DNA from: Heterobilharzia americana
Lineage: Eukaryota > Platyhelminthes > Trematoda > Strigeidida > Schistosomatidae
Direction: 5' to 3'
Assembly: GCA_944470555.2 (NCBI GenBank)
Contig: OX104134.1
Coordinates: 11,201,248 to 11,265,247 of the forward strand
DNA: 64,000 nucleotides
This document shows, one piece after another, positions 11,628-26,600 of the stretch. The translations under genes were made by a program, and so were the position numbers. How positions within the stretch are numbered: position 1 is the stretch's first letter; every line of letters begins with the position of its first letter. The notes below the pieces were generated by a model that saw only the letters and a program-made list of their open reading frames with translations, searched no databases and was not told the DNA's origin.

Positions 11628-14600
11628 GCGAATTGTATCCAAAAATACCGCTGAAAATGTGTAGTAATACACATTTTATTGGTTTACTATACGAAGTGTA
11701 TTATCTGCGCCATGATGTTGTGAAAGTGAATTAATACCGAAAAAGTTTATTAAGTGTGGCATAACAATCTTGCATTATTCTAATAAAAGGAGATATTTTT
11801 CGCAATGATCTTAAACATCTCCTTTAATCAAACATTTGATATTGTTAAGTTGTTCTACTAAAAATCTGATATGAAACTACACTCTGCCAATGTGGTGAAC
11901 TTTTGTACTTACACGAAAACCTAAAAGACAACTTAAGTAGTGTTGCATGCACACTTTCCGGTGTAAATATGTGTAAATAGATATGCTCACTACTGCAAAT
12001 TTTTGCTGGAGTAGTGTAGTAGTTCATATTCTATAGGCAATTTTTGAGCGGACACATCATCGAGTTTATTTGAACGCTGGATGTGTTTCCGTGGTATCCA
12101 TTCAAGAAATCATGTCGAATTTCCAAACACCCACGTAATTGTTTTAATACAATTACCGAAAATGGAAATAAAATCATATCATAATCGACTACTCAAGTGA
12201 CCTATTCCTCTGTGAAAAAAAGTATCGAGAACTCCGTTTCTTTCGCCGCTTCATCTAAAAAGTGTTAACTTTTAATTCTACTTGTTGTTTGTATTCCTCT
12301 TTATTTCCAAGCTAATACCACTTGGTAAGTAGGTGAAATATATTTCAGTTCAGTTTTCGGTTGCTTTATTTATGTTAAGGATGACTTTTTATTAACAATA
12401 GTTTTTCATCCTTGTGTCATCTTCAGTTTGCATTCAAAAGAGTTGGTTTTTCAAGTGATCAAACTTTTTAAACTAAATATTCGTCGAATTCATTTGTTCT
12501 CAAAAGGATCTTTTCCGAAATTTGTCTGATATGAGCTTTGTTTTGAAATGGAACTGGAAAGGCTTAGTGGTTCGGGGAACAGAGATTGTATGAATAAATG
12601 GAAACTGTCAGTACGAGTTAATTTGTTGTACTGAAATATGGAAACTGAAAGACGGTCACTCACTGGGGTGAACTTATTGACTTGACTAATGATAGGATTA
12701 CACATTGTAAAACTGGATGATTGTTAATAAATACCAGTAATGTCTAGATGATATTCTTGTTTCGTCGAGTAAGTCATATATTCTTACGGAAAAAGGTAAC
12801 GCTGAAAATATTTGATTAGTTCTGATTATGTGAATATCCAATAATCACTGTGTCATATCTAGGTTCATCTAATATTGTGTCTTGTTTTTATTTCTGAACT
12901 TCCGCATCTGAGAGTGAAGGTGTTGATAGCAGCGAGGAATGTTACACACTATCCTGCCGATAGTTTTTAAACAGTTGGAATGGATGGTAAACATTTCATT
13001 TGATACTTTTCCCTAACTTTACAGTTTTCTGTATATTCCACTTATGCTAAATGCGACAAACATTGTTTAGTTATGAGATTTGAATTAGTGTTTCCATCAG
13101 TTTTGTGAGCTAGTTTTCTGTTGTTGTTGTTGTTGTTGTTGTTCGCACTAAAACTCTAATCTTAGACCAACCGCTTCAAACACAAAAGTGTTGTCTATCA
13201 GGGAAATAAGTCACAATGTCCACTCCTCGTTCCACGGGTATAGTATAGTCTTTGATGACATAACTTGTGTCTCTCCGTCGTCGATAGAACCGAATCAGTC
13301 GGCCACTAGTGGCATATTGGCTCCCGTATCAGGTCGTTATCTGGGTATGGAAAAATTGAATCTACTAAAATTCACACAATGTAGCTTCAACAGATTTTAA
13401 GGTATCTAGAGCCTTCCAGTTGTCACGATAGATCCGGATTGTGTATTGGTAAACACCAGTTTTGTTTGGTAAGCGTCATTTAGTTTAGTTCCCTTTGAGA
13501 GGCTGAGTCAAGTTTTTCATCATATGTGAGTAAACAACTTTTGTTCATCAATACAGGTACGATCTGAAAGTTCGTCGGAATTTGTTTATTTCAGGGTAGA
13601 GTTCGCCTTGTACTGACATCATTTGGAGAGCCACTGAAAACATGGGAGCACTGGACAGCTGTTTTGCTTCAGTATGCGAACTCCTCAACGGCGCGCATTC
13701 ATGACCCCCCCCCCGGGGATCGAACCCAGGACCAGGGGGGTGAGTCGAGTTGGGCATGTAGACAGATACTCAACGATGACATTGGATGAAGGTTGCACTG
13801 TTTCGTGAATTGATGGAAGTAGCGAGAAAAAGAAACTCACTCACCTCATGCACGCCTGTGGAGTGGACAATGAGTCACACCCATTGAGTTGAGGTCTAAT
13901 CATACTACCTAACTCCCCAAACCTCAGTAGGTGGAGCAGGACTTCGAACCCCCAAACCACTGAGTCACAGCTCCACAGTGTTGATAGAAGTGGGAAAATC
14001 TAAACCCAGTGGCCCAATGATAAAGTTCTTGCCGTAAAATCGAAGGTCTTGCTGGGGTTCGGTCCCTGATGGGGTGCGGTGGGGAGGAGTTCTGTACTAA
14101 GACAGAATAGCTGTTCAGCACTCCCAGGTCTTCAGTGGTTTTCCAACCGATGTCAGTCCGTAATAAATATCGACTTGAATTACAGATACTTTTATTTTAT
14201 GGTAACAAAAAGTTTGTGTATTCCCACTGTCGAATTTTATATATAAACTGACTTACTAACATATCTCTAGCAAATAATCACATTAATACTGCCTACATTT
14301 TCGTTATTACAACTGATAAAGTAGATATGATCACTAGAACTCTGATAGTCGCACTGCTGTACATTAGCTTAGCGGGATTATTACAGGTGACTATTGATAC
14401 AAATTTTCAATCAACACTTTTCGCTACAGCTAGTCGATCGAATCCTCTAAGTGACTAGGAGTAACCAGGCGGAACATGTGAAATATTTCCCTTTGCTTGA
14501 CATAGCTGCCCACGTTTTTCTGTCGTTCGAATAAGGTTTCGTGATAAAAGAAAACTGTTAAGCTAATACTTAAATGCATATTATTTACTTCTCTAAAAAA

Positions 14601-17600
14601 ACAGTGTATAATAACCAAAATCGCCAAATTAATTTGAAATTGGTGAAGTCCACTTCTTTTTGTATTCTTTTGATTGCAATTTTAATTAAAAGAAGTTTTA
14701 TTACTTCCATTCGAGAGAATAAAAGGCGACTTATTGCAAAAAATTGCAATTAGTTCAACTTATTGAATTACATATTTTCAGTTAATTCTCACTTATTTTT
14801 TTATTGTGGGTGGAATCAAAGCTCAGTCTCATCACTGATCGCTATTTGTATCCTCAACTAGTGCTGCTTATTACATATGCTAGAAGTTGAATTGGATAGA
14901 ATCGGGAATACAGATCATCCATTTCTTTATAGTCCCCATTAATTGTACAATAATCTCTCCTACCTATCACCATTAGGCCTTAAGGTTTATGGTTCTCCAT
15001 CTGCAGTGATACTTGACTTCTTCTGCTAACCGCTTTTCATCCTATCCTCGTTATAAAAAGCATCTTGGCCTAGTTTAACATGAATATGACTTTATTCGTC
15101 AGAGATGATTCATAACAGAAACAAGTTGAACTCACATCCTTCAGAAGGATGGAGAAGTTTTCTCTACCTTCCATGGTGACCTCTATAGTTTATTTTCTAC
15201 TTATCATAATATTGTCAATAATTGTAAGGAAAATATGATCATTAATGGTAACACTAGTGTTAATATTAATAATACTAATAATGGTGATAATATGAATACA
15301 GAACTTAAAATCTCTGAATAGTTATCATCCAAAGAAGGTTACATTTGTTACCGGTGATGTAAAATGTCCAGCTTAAAATTCTGTAATTCCAGGCTAATTT
15401 CTTGATACTTCTCATTCTGTTTGAGTGAATATCCCTTAAAATAATGTCAGTGAGTCTCATACATAAAATGCATTACAAGTAGTGCACAAAATACTTCGGA
15501 CCTGATGATTAAAATGCACAGTTAAAAGAAGCAGTAACAATTCTGAAAATGTTAAACACTCGTCGTATATATCAATAAGAAGAGAGATGATGTACTGAGA
15601 TACTTCATGGACTATACATGTTACTCAGCAAACAAGAGAACATTAATGTAAGTGTAAAACTTGGGCACTGTGGTAAAATGTAATTCCTAGTAGGATTTTC
15701 TTATTTGATATAGCCAGCACACAGTGACACAAAACTATTTACTTGATGACGTTTCGAGCATAATTTATTGTACATGCTCATATCAATGTAGTGACACTAC
15801 TTTCAACATCTGATTTTTATAGTCCTATCATCTCATATTCTTTGTTTATATCGGTAGTAAAATCTTCCATATCTCTGGTATAAGTTTTGCATCATTCCTA
15901 CTACATGTGTTGGGTGTTATTATTGGTCAATGAACAAAGATTCAGTAATCAATCCCTCTCTCCACCTAACTATATTTGACTTAAGTACACTGGTGTTATC
16001 CCACCCCATTGTGTGATTGTGTGTCAATGTATGCATTGCAATAGCCGAGTTTTTTCTAGACTATTGATCTTGCTGGAGTCTGTTATTCTATATTTAGCTA
16101 AATTTCTAAGTTCAGCGCCGTGCCTCAACTTTGGGCTACCGATTATACTTCCTCAAATTCTTTCTTCTCAATCTGTTTTAATCTTTTAAATATGCCTTTT
16201 AAGCGCGTCATGTACTCTTGTACACTTTTAAAATGGTTCCAAACCTCCATTTTTCAAGATATTAACAAAACAAAGAAAAAAGGATATGCTGGTAAGAGAT
16301 GGGCTTATAAATGCACAGATATACAGTGCATTACTATTCCCTCGATAACTATGTTGAACTGCAGATTTTGGTACTGGCTGGATCAACAACCATCACCAAT
16401 ATAACTCTAGATTTTGTAATCACTCACCAGTCCAAACCAGACGTTAATGTAGTACCAGGTGCCTGTTTCACATTGCGGCTTTCATTACTGTTATCAACAT
16501 TATTCAAATGCAATGATTATTTTGCCTAAAGACATTGTACAGGAAGTGAATTTGTTGAACTATTACGTGCCGAGAATTCCATAATGTACCACACTTGTTG
16601 GCTAGAATAAGGCAATTATTATTACTATTGATGAAAAAAAATCTAATTGACCCCGATCGGGTGGTCTAATCTATGTGCTTGATCTCACAGTCATTACATG
16701 GAATTTGATAGATTGGATTATTTTGTTTAATCGGTTCTATCAGATCCTTAAGCCAACAAAGGTTATCTCTGAGTGTGTTTGTAGTAATAAATTCCCCCCT
16801 AATTTCAGCCATGTTGAGAAGCCTACATAAAGTTCCTTCCGTATAATACCGACAACACGAGTAGAAATAAGTTCAAAGCCTCTATTGTGTTGCCATTTAG
16901 GAAGGAACATCAGAAACTTTATGTCCGATTCTCAACATGGTTGAAATTAGGGTGGCATATAAAACTACAAACGCACTTAGAGATAATGTTTATTGGCTTA
17001 AGGATCGGTAGATCCATTTAAACATAATCTGTTCTACGAAATTCCATTAAATGTGAGGTGAGGTATATATGTCATAGTAGCTGGTCGAGGTCAGTCAGAT
17101 TAACTGAACATAGAAATTTAGCTAAATATAGAATAACAGACTCCAGCAAGATCAATAGTCTAGAAAAAACTCGGCTATTGCAATGCATACATTGACACAC
17201 AATCACACAATGGGTGGGATAACACCAGTGTACTTAAGTCAAATATAGTTAGGTGGAGAGAGGGATTGATTACTGAATCTTTGTTCATTGACCAATAATA
17301 ACACCCAACACATGTAGTAGGAATGATGCAAAACTTATACCAGAGATATGGAAGATTTTACTACGATATAAACAAAGAATATGAGATGATAGGACTATAA
17401 AAATCAGATGTTGAAAGTAGTGTCATTACATTGATATGAGCATGTACAATAAATTATGCTCGAAACGTCATCAAGTAAATAGTTTTGTGTCACTGTGTGC
17501 TGGTTATATGAAATGAAAAAATCTAATATAATCATATAGCATCAGAAATGCCATGAAATATTGTTAAACTTTCTGCCAGTTTTGTTTATCGAACTCAACA

Positions 17601-20600
17601 GAATTCCCGGTCAAGAATTACGACTTCATCACCTGAGATTGGTTACTTTCCAGTAGTCAGTTTATGTTTTTTTTTGATAGATCACCAAACTGAAGTGGTA
17701 TTCTGAAAGAAGGTGACCGTAAACTGGTTAAAAATATAAATTATTTAAAGTGTCTTACTCATCATCCCTCGTTTTTCTCCTTCTAATAAGATTTAAATAT
17801 TGGTCGTAAAACGCTTTCTTCTTTCATGTTTCGCATTGACTTACGTGTTGGGTTGTACACACTATACAGTGGTTTTCTTTACGATTATTTACAACGACTT
17901 AAAGTTAACATCGTCCATTTTATATCACTCACTCACTTATTCAACCATGAGTTTCATCTGATAACGCTGAAGAGAAATTGATTGCATCTTTTTTTCTGCA
18001 TCGTATACAAAAATTAACTAATTGCACTGACCTGTCTTTTCTTCCACTGTTTTTTTTTTGCCTTGGTTGTTGAAGTGACTTCGATAAGATGGATATAGAG
18101 GTGTAGAATATAAAGGGTTGTTCTGATAATTCCATTCCTTGTCCTTCTTCTTGTTCGTTTCTCTTCGTGGTCAAATGTGTTCATGAGCATTTTGTCTTTG
18201 GTAGACATAGTGGGAGAGAACGAGAATGAGAGAAAGAAGGAAAAAATTTGTACAGTTCTGAGGCGTGTTTTTCTATTCATTGTGTTTTAGGTTTGTTTAT
18301 CTTATTTTTCATTTCGTTTCATCTCTCAGTTTCTCCCCTCTCATTCTTCGATGTTATACTTTTTATGTGACTTTCACTCAACTCTTTGATTTGTTATCTG
18401 TCTAATTTTTATCGTAACTTTCTTTTTAGTAATAAACTTAATTATATGTGAATTGTTCGCTGAAGAGTAAATAGCGTCATCCTTTATAGTGTTATGCTGG
18501 TCTAAGTGTATCTAGTCTAACCACTAAGCTAGGTGACTCTGAACGATCATAAATGAATGGCTAGTCGAAAGAAGTCTGTAAAATATTTTGATCTTCGTTC
18601 TATTTGACCTGCATCAATAAGGTCTATTCACCCTGTCTTTGACCTGAGTAGCTCGATTACAGTGTCCTGCTGCTATTTCGCTGAATGACATAAATTGGAA
18701 TCCCAATAAAACTGCTTGTCACCTTGACGTTGCAAATGTGTCTTTCTGCTGAGTAATGACAATCATGAAATGTAGACTAAGTAAAACTTTTGTCCCTTGC
18801 CTGTAACCCTAAAAGACGTAGCTAAATCACTTGAGCCCGAACAAATCTGAAAATTGATTACTTGTTTTGCCATTCACATATTAATTAAAAAAGGATTGCA
18901 ACGGAATTTTCTTCAATTTTGTCGACTATGTCTGTTCTTCTTCTCTTTTTTTTGAAAGGGACTAAAATATTTCCGTGAGAATGAAATGAATAAATAAAGA
19001 TGCAGCTCAAACACACTGTACAGATCTAGTTCGCTGGTTATAAGTCACACTTAATGTGTAACGGCACATGATACGTACAACTCAGTAACCCATGCCAAAC
19101 TCGGTGTTATGGATTTAAATCCATTGCCATTGGTCTATAGTCGATTGCCTAGATCACTGAACGACGAATTCGCTCTACAATAAGATGTAATTACTCTTTG
19201 TTTCATATAAGAAGTGTTCCATCTGTATGCATTCATTTAAATAAATGTTCTAATTTTGCGTTCTCATTAGTCGAAAACTAAGTTTGGAAAATTAAATGTG
19301 TTAATGTTCCATTTTATTTTCTGAAACTCTCTTTTCTTACTGCTATTTTTAGTCTATGAGAAACATCCTATTCAAGACGCTGAGATCAATTATTTACCTT
19401 AGTATTTTTGATTGTTAACAAAGCAGATTTGTAATTATGCAGCTGTTACTGTTTGAGGCAGAAGATGGTTCTGCTCAAACCGCATTGGTTCCGTAGTTTT
19501 AGTATTATAAAAGCTTCAGTACACCTGGCTGCAGATTTGCAAAACTAAGTTGTTGTCTGTCAAAATGAACCACTGTGTATGTAGGATGTATTCTGGTTCC
19601 GCCAGTAATTCCTCCTTGGGGTGGTATGTTTATCATCTGAAAATACCTGGTTTTTTTCAAGCAGTGACAAATTACTACATATGGCGAAATGAAATAACCA
19701 TTAAATAAGGAAGCTGAAGTCAACAAAAGATAATCGTTCAGTCAAGCAAACCAATAATCCTCACTGCTTAGAATATATGAAATCAACCACTTGTAATGAA
19801 CTAAAATAGATATGCGTTTCCTCTCTTTTAATCATTTTTTTCACTCTATCGAATCCTTCGATACTTGATAATAACCTGTCTATCTGCTTCACAGTATTGC
19901 TCATATTCCAGTCACAGTATAGTCCTACTCTATAGAGTTTAGACGAACCTCATTTACGTCTTCTAACTATATTATTCTTTCACGTTCCAGTAGGTCATGC
20001 AATACGCAAAATATAGTCGATGACTCACATCTTTTTGTCCTTCTATTATACACTGTTAAGGTGTCCCAAAGAAAGCGAATGAATACCCAGTAAGAAATCC
20101 TCCTTTTAGGTAAATTTATTTTCCCATCTTTAAAATCGTCCTAGTAAACATTGTTATTTTTGCATATAGTTTCATGAAATCTGAACAAAATAATCGAAAA
20201 TAGTAACAAAGCCAATCGAATGTCAGTCTATTTAATAAGAAGAATAATTCAGATTATGCGAATATTATTCGTGGAAAGTGAAGAAAGATTACCAGATCTT
20301 GATAAACGGTTAAGTTGTGAATATATAGTGAATATAATGAGTGTATATAGCATGCAGTATCGAAATAGGTAAAAATATGTGTTAGATAGGGAGCAGATAG
20401 GCTGAAACATAAGTGAGGCTGATTTTCAGTTTAAGACTAATGCAGTGACAAGAAAAAAGGTTAAAAGTGGACAGTTTGGGCCTCAATGGTACGAAGAAGG
20501 TTTGCATTTATTAACTGATTTCTTTTTTATCATCTTTAACTGTGAACGGAAAGTATGTTGCATTTTTTGTAGAAACATTTACTTTCGGGGGTTCTTATAG

Positions 20601-23600
20601 ACCCACTACCAAATGACGTTAGTGATATGTAATAGTGCTTATAAACCCACTGTAGATAAATGGAAAGTAAATTTGACTGAAGTCAGTTGCAATATTAAAG
20701 CTGTAGCTCATTTGTTTATGGAGTTGACTTTTAACCACTGGGTCACGGGTTCGAATCCCGCCCTCACACAATAGGTTAGGCTCATTGCCAACTGCACGAA
20801 TCCCCACATGGTTGTTGAGTTCTTGGCACTTGCATTATTTTGTTTTGTTGTATATTGTGCTATAAAGATTGTTCTTCCTCCTCAGATTCAAGCTGTTACT
20901 TAAGGCTTTTTGTTTACTTTCTTAGGATTATCTGGGTGTCTAACTTTGGAGCACAGATAGTAATCTCTTTTTACTGTCTGTTTCAGACTTGACTAACTTA
21001 GGGTGATAATGATTATGGCTTGTTCTCTGATCTTCAAAGTTTGTTTTTGAATGTTTCATAGCCAGACTAAGCAGCTTTATCAGCAGTAGGCGTAGTTGAA
21101 AATCTGGTAGATTTAATGTAGTTCAGTAACGACCTGCAAGTTTTTGCTCTAGACGATGAACCACTTCCGTCATGATAGAGATGACAGTACTACCTGGCGA
21201 TCTACAGCTCGATAGGTGAAACACGGTTCAGACATGTGACTGACATTGTGAACCTCGACTGCCTGAACCAATTAGATACAACTCTACCTCAAAATCTAGT
21301 AACCAGTGAATTGCACCATTTGAGCAGTGTTACATGTATAGTACTTTGCAATAACTTTATTTCAGCAGTATTACTGTAAGTCGGTGATTAAATTGATTCT
21401 TTATCGTGATAGTGAGATGGTAGAGTTTCTTTTCCTTAATTCATGCTTATTAAATTACTTTTTTTCCCCGGTTCTTATGGGCATAATCACAACAAAATGA
21501 GATTAGTAAATTATTGATGGTAATAACTATAATCAGGATATGCACCCTTCATTCACATTGTCACTTAAATATTGTGAAAGACAGAATGTACTTTGATTCC
21601 AACCATCCTCCTCCCTTCTCATCGCTTTCTATCTTAACAAGTTTGTTTACTGTACATACTATATATACTTTGGAAAAACTATCCCACACCACGTAGTAAA
21701 TCATAAATGAAACGTGCAAAAGAATCAGGAGTAAAATAATATACATCATCGATCAAGAATAAAAGAAGTTGTATTTGGGAGGAAAATTTCTCCCTCTTTA
21801 TGCACATGTGCATACTAGCCAAGAAAAGCTGTTTTTTTGTCTTCAGTGTTTTACTGAAAAAAACTAAAAATCCTATAGCACACTATTCAATGGATTCACT
21901 TTCACAGTAGCGATTATAATTTTCAATTCGAAACTTCGATCACTGGTTATTTCGATTGAAAAAAATGTGATAGTGACTAGTTCCCCTTTTATAGTCGATA
22001 ACGTTTGCTGTTTTTTTCAGCTTGCAATTTTCTTATCTCGTTTTCAAACCATTTGCTTTCTTATAACTATCGAGATGTTCATTCGTCTTTTTCTTGTAGT
22101 CCGTTGAGTTTCATCATAATGGTAATATTCCCCTCATTTGCTGTGGGGTTGCATAAATTGCTTTGTGCGTATTTTTTTTCATCGCATGGATATACGAATT
22201 CTAAAAGCAAGTACCTTCCTTTGGTCAGTCTTATGGCATGATAGTGGTAACAATTTAGATGACTTGTGGAAGACAGGTGCAATACAGTAGCATTTGTTGA
22301 CTTGTAGAAGGTGAACTCTTCTTGGAAAAATATCATAAAGCCTATTCGTGCCAGAAGAAAATACTGTGCTAGGTTGGCAAGCTTTCCAATCATTTGTTTC
22401 ATTTTCTAATATTATTATATAGTGACTGGCATTGGAACAGTTCCGAAATTAGTTGATGAAGTAAATTCCTGGATCCCACTGCTAGTCACCAACCAGAAAT
22501 CAGCATAATGAGTAAGCAGCTAGTATCAAGGTATCCGCCTAAGGTTGAGCAGTTCGACCCTGCGTAACAATAGAAAATTACAAGTGCCAAAAGCATTAGG
22601 TTTTTGATTTTCGCTGTCATTATTATCTTATTTTATTGTCTGCAGCATAAAAGTGTAGTTTCAACTTTTGATGCTGTCATATTTTTATGACACAAATAAT
22701 TTTCTTCATTTAGCCCTTTCAGTATGTTCGATTCAGATTTACGGTCTTATCGACCATATGCTTTTTCGACTGAATCGTACTCATACTGTCTGCTATTTTA
22801 TACCATTAGTTCTTATATAAATGACATTTCCGAAGGCTAAATGTAACAGTAGCCCATCGCTGTCCCCTTCAAAAAACAGCCAGAGTTATACTTTTATGAC
22901 TGCACACATTAACGAATCTTGTTTTGTTTCAAGCTCATAAAATACAGTTATGAGAAATATTCGTTCCACTACCTACTGTTATAATTATATTGTTTCTCTA
23001 GATATTCATTAGTCTCCCATCTAATTTTTATTACTTCTACCATACTTCACTATTGCTGTCTCCATTGATTTTTTATCATACAACCATTTTCATGATAGCT
23101 GTAAAACATTTACATGTTGTTAGAAAGGATATCGTTATAATCTATGAGGATTTACGATGTGTTGTTTTTTGACTATGTTAAGAGTCGACCGCGAGGACGC
23201 TTTGGCTTTGGCATTAAAATAACTTGCTTGTTGGCACCTATCAGTAAGGTATATCGGCGACCTTGAGAGAACGCATACACCCTCGGAGTTCCGCTGGTAT
23301 TTTTCCTTCTAATTACAATATTCAGACAATTCAGCAATTCAGAATTCTTATATTAAGCACAGGTTGATCTCTGAAACTAAGGTTCTGCTTCCTGGGAACT
23401 GAAGCCTAACAACAGATAAAGCGAAACACTTGTTGTATCAGTTATATCTAAGTTACACTGTACACTTAACTGATAGACTTTGATAACCACTTTGAATTTG
23501 ATATTTACGTTGGTTACCATCTAGCGAAAAATCAATGTCACTTGTGTTTACTATTTTTCTGCGATGTTTCACGATGGTTCCACTTCGTCGTGAAATAGTG

Positions 23601-26600
23601 TTGGGAACAAATTTACTTTATCATACTGCTATTACCATTCCACTTACCTGAGAAGTTAGATCAGTTCTGGTCGACCAGTGGTCGATGAAATCTCAGCAGT
23701 GATACAAAAATTCGTTTGGCTTTAGCCAACTTACTCCATTTATAGCGCACCGATGATATTCGATTGTCTATCAAGGGTTGAGTGTACTGCTCTGCAGGTC
23801 GCTCTGTTCTATTATCTGGGAGTGGAACATGGCGATTATAGGTAGAGGACATGAGGAGACTTCAGGTGTTTGACCACCATTGACTTCGTAGCAAATACCG
23901 AGTTTTTGTGTCACCATGTCAGTAACGCAAAAATGATGATTTCGATATTGTTCTGTTTCTTAAACTAAATAAGTTAATGTACATAGTCTTTATTGTTTTT
24001 CTGGGTAACGTCATCAATGCCAACTTTGGAAATGCTGGCTTTCAAAAATTTTCCATATATGATGAAAGCAGCGATTGGTTTTTCTCAGAGGTTTGTCACC
24101 ACTAAGTGTGTCGACAGTCTCATTGGCTAATTTGTCGACTTAGTCTTTGACATGATGTGGCTATCACCTTTACTATGTTGACTGAAAGATTATGATCTGT
24201 GTCGCGGAATCTCTGGACGGCCTCTAGAAACTTTTTGTATTCTTAAACTTTGATCAGTCTAAGATTATTATTATTTGTCCCTTGGGTTCCTAGTGGAACA
24301 TAGGGCTTCAATAGCACGTCCCATTTCACTCTGTTCTCTGCAGTCTTTTGGACCTGGCACTACGACTGCGCACAAGCTTTTATTTCTTCCTCACATGATC
24401 TCCTCCATGTCACCCTCAGCTGGGACGCCCAACTCATCGTTTCCCCTTTGGATTCCACTCCAGGAACTGGCCTGGTGCGTGATGTCTCCGAATAGTTTTC
24501 TCAGTGTTTCCCCATCCATCTCCACTTCCTTCTGCATACCTGTGGGCGATAGGTTCTTGGTTGGTTCGTTGCCAGCCAGCCAAAGTTCCTTGTTGCATAT
24601 TCTTTCTCACCTTCTCGTCTGATCTTCATTATCGAGCGTAGGCAGCTGTTGATGAATGTCTGTGGTTTGTTGGAAATGGTTTTCGTTACGCGCCAAGTTT
24701 CTAAACCATATAGGAGCACTGACTTGACGTTGGTGTTGAAAATCCGGATCTTGTCCCACATGCTGAGTGGAGTGCAGGTCTCCACACTGGTTTCAGGCTA
24801 ACGAAGGCCTGTCTTGCTGTGTTTCCGATCCTGGCTGGCTTTGATGTCCTCGTCTGTGCCGCCTGTAGTTGAAACAGTGCTGCCTATGTAAGTGAAGGAG
24901 GCTACTTCCTTTAAGTTTCTCCCGTTGATGGTGACTGGAGTTTGTTGTTGTTGTTGTTGTTTGTTGGGTATCTTCATCACCTCTGTCTTCTCTACGTTTT
25001 CTTGAAGTCCCGTCTTCGCTGCCCCACCTCTTCTGCTAACTTGTTAGTTTTCGCCTGTAGATCATCGAGTTTGTGCAATATTAGACATGAATCAAAACGC
25101 GAAATCCAAATCATCTAAGGTCTGTTCATCGGCCCAGTGTATCCCTCTCTTCTCGCTTCTGGCGGTTTGCTGCATGATCCAGTCCACCACAATTAGATCA
25201 TCGGTGATAGTGGGTGGCAACTTTGTCTTACTCCTGTCCTCACTTCAAAGGCGTCACTGAGCTTCCCACTGTAAATCACTTGGCATATGGTGTCTTTATA
25301 TAGCTGTTGAATGAGATTGGTAAAGGTTTGTGGTATTCCGTGGTGTTGAAGCAGCTACCTGCCAAATTACTCCTCGGTCGACAGTGTCGAAGGCCTTTTC
25401 AAAGTCGATGAAGTTGAGGTAGAGGGTTGACCTGCCATTCTATACTCTGTTCTATGATGATGCGAAGCGTAGCGTTGCAATTTGTTCCTCACTGCATGAT
25501 AGCCCTCGATGCTCTTGAGGACATCATGATAGCCACTTCTTCAGTGTGCCGGTGGTTGTCGTCTGGGTGACAGTATCGGAGTAGATTATTGACTCTCCAG
25601 TTGACAGTTGTGAGAGTTCACTCCCTTTCCATCTGCTTTCGCTGATTCCTAACACCTCTATCCCATACCTTCTCATCTCTTTTGCAATCTGGGCAGCCTT
25701 GCCAGCCAGCTTCAAACATTGTGCGGACATTCCATGTCCCTGTGATTACTTTTGTTTCATCGAGAGAGAGTGGGAAGACACATCGACCAATTGGCTTCCC
25801 GAAGGCTTTCACAACCGGCGTCATTTCGTCTCCCCGATTCCAGTAAGGAATAAGCTTGATTTAATTTTTTATGTTTTCTTTGTGCTTTGAAGTTTCTGTA
25901 GCGGTTGGATTGGTTTTCCTTGGTAGGGTTCCTGGCCCTATGCCCAACCTTCCCTCTTTATCCGGGCTTAGGACCGGCTAGTAACTGGTGAACTAGTTAA
26001 CCAGGCGAGGTTATGGATAAATGTAATTAGAAAACGAAGTTTATCTGTACAATGTGATTTATTTGCACATTACGTTTTGAACGATTTGATCACAGATTTA
26101 CTTGTATGAGGAGGACAAATAGAACAGTTGAGAAAACATGAAGAACAAAACTTGAAAAACAAATGGATTGTGCAACTTTGATAATCGCAGGTGGAAGACT
26201 ACCTCTTCATCTATAGCTTAACATATTATTGGGACGAGTCACAAAATTAGTGTTCGGACAGCTTTCAAAGTTTTATGCGGAAACAGACCGAGATGCATAC
26301 TGAGATTTACGGAAGCGATAGTTATACACATTGAAACCGCCTTTGTGTGTAGAAAAACAATTTGTTCTTATATTGCACCTATCTTGGTAAACGTTTTTTT
26401 GTTACGAAGAATAGGATTAATTATGTCACTGTTTTTTATGTTCTCTTTCCTAATTTTAGTTTCTATTATCTCAATTGTTTTGTCTGCCATCCTTCACTTC
26501 TGTATAAATTGACTTGACAAAAAAATATGAGATCAAATTGTTCTAAATGTAATGCGCAAATACATCACTTTGTACAGATAAACTTCGTCTTCTAATCATA

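Noticed and set aside
11435..11734. Overlapping open frames on both strands with long Tyr/Ile runs
   Set aside because: They cross the (TA)n microsatellite, which has no stops in some frames. Not genes.
20700..20775. Possible tRNA gene with a perfect B-box
   Set aside because: Acceptor and anticodon stems do not pair, and the segment shares tails with other SINE-like copies.
22079..22402. 107-codon frame on the - strand
   Set aside because: No motif or splice partner, and it overlaps a + strand frame of similar quality. It lies in the large intron.
24275..24622. 115-codon frame on the + strand
   Set aside because: It is antisense to the 3' part of the RTE-like reverse transcriptase frame.
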